From contig NW_022145611.1 of the NCBI RefSeq assembly GCF_000002235.5, positions 21,861,298-21,925,297 on the forward strand: a stretch of 64,000 nucleotides of DNA. Direction: 5' to 3'. How positions within the stretch are numbered: the stretch's first letter is position 1; every line of letters begins with the position of its first letter. Below, in pieces: positions 58,396 through 64,000 of this stretch. This stretch comes from Strongylocentrotus purpuratus (Eukaryota; Echinodermata; Echinoidea; Camarodonta; Strongylocentrotidae). The position numbers and the translations under genes were made by a program. The notes beneath the pieces are model-generated. The model had not been told where the DNA came from. It did not search any database and saw only the letters and a program-made list of their open reading frames with translations.

Positions 58396-60130
58396 GAGAG
58401 TTCTTGTGTTATCGTGGGGATACGATCTTAAAAGCATTTTACCTGGCTCGTCCATTTCTTATTCAGCGAATACCCCGGGGATGGTTCATTTCATAACAGG
58501 ATGTTGGTGGGTTAGAAGAATAACACGCCACTTGAATAGTAACGATCTTGAACGCTTCTAAGGTTGTGGTGGGTAGCTAGCCCAACCAACCAACCAAGCT
58601 ATAGGAATATCTTCTAGCGGATACTATCAAAGCAAAAGGAAATCCACGTCAATCGTGGAAAGGAATAACATGGAAACGCCGATAATGATAATAGTAATGG
58701 TATAGTGTTACTTTACGAAGGTCATCGCAATAGGGATGAATAAATTGAATTGATGTCATGAATATTAAATTTACCATCTCCACCTCCACACACAAATATT
58801 GTCCTTATCAAACAACCTTTCCTCGAATATTGTCAAGACCAAGTGGATAATTATTTTTACAGTTACAATTTTATACAAGCCACTAGCAAGTCAGACAAAA
58901 AGTATATTCGTAGCTGTCGTCCTTATATCTTCCTTTTTATTCTAAATTCTTAATAAACGGTAGAGAAAAATACTTGTTTAAGTTTTCAAACCTATAGCAA
59001 TGCACAATAATGGTGTTGCATTGCAGCGTCGACGAAATTACATCTTCGCAAAAATCAGTACTTCGCCATATTCTCTTAAGTTCAACTGAAGGACAATTTT
59101 CTGAATAGTGTGTACCGGTATCGTATGTACATGTATATTATAATCGTTTTTCAATATGTTGTTACACTCTTTGTAAAATGAGATATTGTGGAAACCTATA
59201 TCTATAAGAACCCATAGCACACGATAGATGCAGTACTTTATAGAGTCATTTATATGCGACTGGATTGGAATGAACTGTCTGTTTTCTCAGAAGCTGCGAT
59301 GCAGTATAAGATCGAGTCTGGGTAATTAGTCCCTTGGAATTATTCAAAGCGTGCGTTTTACCAGAATGAAGTAGGTTCGTGATAGAGAGGATGTCTTCGA
59401 TTTTTGTGTCTCGGTTTACTCTTCACCGTGTAGGTTTCTTCTACATCTTCTTATAGTGTACCATTATACAAAACAGGTTAGTGGGACGAATGGAGTATAT
59501 AACCGCGACGGTGGCTGACTGGGATAACAACCCAGGCATGCTTACTAATCAAGTCTAACTAGCTTTTATCTACCATTTTATAAATTATTAGTAAGAATGC
59601 TAATAAGAAGACGAAGGTTTTGATAATGTTTGTGTAGCATGAAAAGTTGAGATTTTCTTTTGATCTGTTAAAATTGCATTCGGTGTATATGTTCTGATGA
59701 ATATATTCGAATGAACGTTTACATTTAAAGATTAACCAAGGTAAAATATATTGACATAATCACAAATTGATACAGAAAGCTTTACAAGTTTCGTGATTCG
59801 TGCTTCACTGTATGATCAATTAATTAGCTGGAGAAAGTCCACGAGAATGGACGTGGATGAAAGCTTGATAAGTATTAAGGTTATTAAGCCTAAACTACAC
59901 GCAGTTCGTACATTGTGCTCATTATTATAATTATCACTTGTTTCATATCTTAGGGTAGACACTTATTGTTCAATTCAGACACTCGGGCAATTGAAATTTT
60001 CCCTAAACTCTTTCACTCGTTTCATAACTTAGATCAATACAGACGCATTGACACAAGCTTAGCAAAAATATTTGAGCCATATAGAAAGCTGATCCCTTCT
60101 CGATATATGCACATTCACATAATGTTAGCT

Positions 60131-60690
60131 AGGACATGTACTCGTTTCTAATATCAAGTAGATGATAAATGCCTTGCAAATGAAAAGGTCTTCAGGTATA
60201 AAAGTTAATTATGACCTATCACTTACTCTTTAAGATAGACATGCAAATGCTACATGAGTAGAGATGCGTTCACACATGAAAATTATTGTTGAGATCTATA
60301 TCACTCGTTTCATATCTTAGGTAGACAGCTAATCCCAGGTTAATGCAAATACTCGTTTCCCATATCAAGTACCTGTAGATGATAAATGCCGTGCAAATGA
60401 AATGGTCTTCAGATAAACAGTTAAGTATGACCTATCAATTACCTTTTGATATCTCAGGTAGACAGTAAAATCCCTCGTAAGTAGAAATGCGTTCACAATT
60501 CACATAATAATATTATGCAAGGTAAGTATGGCCTATCATTTACCCTCTGATAACTCATCAGGTAGACATGTAAGTCCCTGGTCAGTAGAGATTCGTTCGC
60601 AGATGCAAGTTATTGTGGAGATCTATATCACTCGTTTCATATCTTAGGTAGACAGCTAATCCCAGGTTAATGTAAATACCTTGACACATG
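60131..60690. repeat. Degenerate ~214-bp tandem array
   Basis: AGTAGATGATAAATGCC recurs 214 bp apart (60157, 60371). TGACCTATCA-type motifs lie at about 60215, 60428 and 60529; GTAGA.ATGCGTTCAC at about 60258, 60482 and 60585; TCACTCGTTTCATATCTTAG at about 60301 and 60632. So each ~214-bp unit may itself be a dimer of ~100-110 bp. A weaker related motif lies at 59940. Confidence 0.8.
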
Positions 60691-62464
60691 TAGGTCAATA
60701 CATAATTGAAATATCCTGGGTTTATTTCCATCGAGTCTTTTCAACACCCACATGCACAAGTCCAGCATACGTTAAGAGGGAGCAGTATAAAGATTTTGTA
60801 TTTTTAAAAGAGTAAAGGAGAGTATACAAGCTGGTGCGAGAAGAGCTCTGAAAGTGATAAAGAGAGAGAGAGAGAGAGAGACAATGAGAGTCAAGAGAGA
60901 AAACATAGGAAGTGTCACAAGGTTGATGTTCTAAAAAGATTAAGATTCATTTCTCTTCTAATTTATCGAGACCCATCATTTTCTGATTAAAACTGTCTTT
61001 TAGGGGTTCCCAAACGTGCGATACATCCATTGTATCTGTGGATGTGTTAGACGTGGGGAAGAAATCCCTTTACTTGGTGAAATACTGCCATCTCACGTCA
61101 TCTTTAACGCAGCTATGTCTATCTGGTTGAGCATTTTTCCACCACCGAGGTAGAGTACATTAAAGGGATATTCTACACCTTCTTCATCCATCACCAGCCC
61201 TGGGAGCCTTGTCGTGATTCATAATGAAGTTTAATCCTGTCGATTTCAATGTCCACTATAACCATAACTATCATTATACCTGGTGGTCCTTAAAGTAATT
61301 AGATATCAAGTTATGAAACATATTGCTTGTAGTTACGAAGTTAAGCCACCCATTTGTTTTCTTCTTCATTATCTTTTTAATACAACTTTAGCACTATAAG
61401 TTTGCCCGATGAGTGTCACAGTTTCATTTTCATAAAAAACAAGCACGGTGATACCTTGACGTAGCCTATGCGAATTGAAAATAACTATAAGTGTTTTTTA
61501 TTGTATGGATAAAACACAAGTATTAGATGATTTAAATGGATAAATAAAAGTGATAGATGTAACAAATGATAACACTTACATGTAACAAATGATAACACTT
61601 ACATGTAACTGTTTCTCTTCTCTTTTTGCATCTGTCCCTGCCTATAGCGTATTAGATTTTCAATTTACAATCTATGAAAAATTGAGAAAAAAAGGGTATT
61701 CAATCTTCCTTATTTTTTGTTGTATCATTCAACTTGTATCATCAAATTGAGTTTCTAACTGTGCTCATCTATATAACCCGTTCCCTCCCTCTCTTAATTA
61801 CTTTTCGCTTTCAGACATCTCTTGAAGACATGTCATATAGACCTATACATACACAACGCCCAAGGTGACGCCGCGGTGAAAAATCCGCTGCTTCCACCCT
61901 CACTTCCCATACCTTCCCACATCCACCCTTCCAACACGACAGATCAGCGAATCGTTCCTCACACACACGCAGCAGACGACGAGGCGCCGGGTATCGCTTC
62001 CAGTCCCTCCATTCAATGCCTTCATTTTCCCGCTCTTCTCGGGCTCGCCAAATCATAATACGATATTTTTGTTTAATAAAATGAGTGGTGCTTCGATCTC
62101 GATTCTCTCTCTTGAATTCGCGTTACGGCTCACGTTATTAATATCCAGTCAGATACCCGGGGTTGCCTCGGACGGACCTCGCGTTTTCTCTTCTAAGACC
62201 TAAAGTTATCTCTTGGTTTTGCTTATCTATATTATTATATACTGGATATATCGTTTATCTGCTATTGGCAGTAGATGAATGCAAAACATAATAGTGTGCT
62301 CTTTCTCTTTGTTTTTTGGAATAACTCCTCAGGTAAGTTGACATTCTGGCATGTATTCCTTAGAGAAGAGACATCATCCATAAAGTATAACGTTTTATGC
62401 ATCTGTTTTGTTGGATACATGTTTACTTCTTACAGAGAGTGAGAAAGATACACAAAGCGAGAGG

Positions 62465-62495
<31 letters not shown>

Positions 62496-62658
62496 CCAGA
62501 GAGAGAAAGAATGAAATGAATAATGTTCAATATCAATTGTATATGTTTACATCCTTTTGGACAAGTGTTATTTGTTTCCTATTTATCTCTCGTTGATTTC
62601 CATTTTATAAACATTGATTGTTTCAACTGTTTCCCTAAGTTGCGTAAAGATTTTAATT

Positions 62659-62698
<40 letters not shown>

Positions 62699-64000
62699 GT
62701 CCCTCTCTCTCTCTCTTTCTCTCTCTCTTGAATATACCACATACACATAAGAATTTCAGGGAAAACTTCAGGAAAAACTTATGGAAGCAATAAGTCTTTT
62801 TTTTCTTTCCTGCCTTAACAAGAACAGGACAAACTTACATTTTTTCGTTAAAATTGTCGTATGCCAGTCACGTTAAACCACAAATCCACTCCTTTCTCCC
62901 TCCATGTCTCTTTGTATTAACAATAATTTGATTTGTTGGCCACTGATTTTTTTGTTTCTTTCTCGACCATGTCGCATTCTCTCGTTTTACTGAACGTTAT
63001 TTTCCGAGTAGAATACAACGGTATTACTGCAAATCGTTAATGTCAGTTTTCATTTTGCGATTCATTTCTCATAATTATGTCTGTTTTTTTTGTTCGACTG
63101 CTGCGATATCCTCGCTATACGATATCAGAAAAAATACCGTACTTTTATCATTCACATTTTGTACGATAATTATGTACAAGCTGTTTGTTTGATTTGATTC
63201 CTAACTTGATTATCATTTCACTTGTCTACATGAAATGCGATTACAGTTTTACACATGGTAGAATGAATTTTAGAATCCATCATTGCATTCCCAACGTAAA
63301 ATGTTATTTCTAAAGAGTAATGACTGCATTACAATGTCTTTTGATACCATATATCTCTTAAAGAATTACACCTGTCACTCATTCGTGTATTCATAGTGTA
63401 TTGGCATTAAAAGTACTGTTCAACTTACCTTTCAACTTGAAGTTTAATGTTAAGTAACAAGTCCAGATGGGAAGCAATACTGGATGGATGACGACATGAT
63501 GCTATTGATTTCCCCACAATACTGGAATACTAATGTCTTATAGTATCATTCGTATACAGTGGAACAAATATATTTGTTTTGTAAGAATTTTCTAACATAT
63601 TATTGTTTTCCTTTTGAAAAGACAAATCTGAACCAAATGAACAACTATCACCACCATGGAAAAATGTTGAAGTTAACCTTTAATATCTTTATTTAGCATT
63701 GCAAGCTACTTAAAGCCCTTAAACACCTGTTTAGTGTTAAGGTTTGGTGTTAAAGCACCTGTCAGATGTAGATTGGTGTTAGATTGATTTGAAATTGGTA
63801 TCGCTGTAGACAATCTAAGGTGTTCAGCTTCACACCATGCGATGCGCAATCATATAAAAAAATCCCTCTTGGTTCCAAATGCTGCATCCCAATTTGTGGA
63901 CCAAGTCGATCTTAGTTTGATGGAATGCTGATTTTTTTTTTTTACGAATCAGCTTATTGAAATTGAAATAATTGGAAAGAATGCCAACGTTCACACCTCG
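60691..64000. other. Non-coding right end
   Basis: No supportable gene. GA at 60860-60885 and 62450-62512, CT at 62663-62731, and a direct repeat of TAACAAATGATAACACTTACA at about 61560-61605. Confidence 0.55.

Larger units (their letters stand above)
50607..59939. other. Long non-coding stretch
   Basis: No supportable gene. Microsatellites: C run near 50720, GA/G 52510-52620, CT 52725-52930, GA 53367-53405, CT 55275-55395, ATT 56419-56700, GA 58155-58395. Confidence 0.5.

Overview
The window is AT-rich animal nuclear DNA: short coding exons separated by introns with GT-AG junctions, many CT/GA and ATT microsatellites, short inverted-repeat (MITE-like) elements, a tRNA-derived SINE head and one long non-LTR retrotransposon ORF. 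The repeat style suggests a marine invertebrate deuterostome, probably an echinoderm such as a sea urchin. That assignment is inference, not proof.

The only host genes I can support are two head-to-tail paralogues on the minus strand. Both encode M28B zinc metallopeptidases of the glutamate carboxypeptidase II / NAALADase family, and the catalytic half looks most like NAALADL1. Gene A (9629-29354) is complete: 17 coding exons, all in phase, giving a predicted 734-residue type II membrane protein with all zinc ligands and the catalytic glutamate. Gene B (93-6991) has exons 1-9 in the window and continues past the left edge. The nine shared exons have identical phases and, apart from exon 1 (206 versus 212 nt), identical lengths. 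Most exons have diverged between the copies, but exons 2 and 9 are nearly identical, which suggests gene conversion.

Introns carry the accessory DNA. Intron 2 of gene A is about 6.4 kb and holds an antisense, apparently intact endonuclease/reverse-transcriptase LINE (ORF 23282-26455). Intron 9 of gene A (4.4 kb) holds a compound repeat: two 356-bp direct repeats flank two 229-bp tandem units and two ~322-bp tandem units with long hairpins. Intron 7 of gene B holds a foldback element inserted into the terminal repeat of a larger inverted-repeat element. Intron 6 of gene B ends in a 39-bp tandem repeat that multiplies the exon 7 splice donor.

From 29.4 to 64 kb, upstream of gene A, I find no recognisable gene. 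It holds microsatellites, several inverted-repeat elements (30045-31832, 33573-33722, 39727-40149, 49572-50606) and a degenerate ~214-bp tandem array (about 60131-60690). It may be intergenic or regulatory DNA, or a large intron of a gene whose exons I cannot see.
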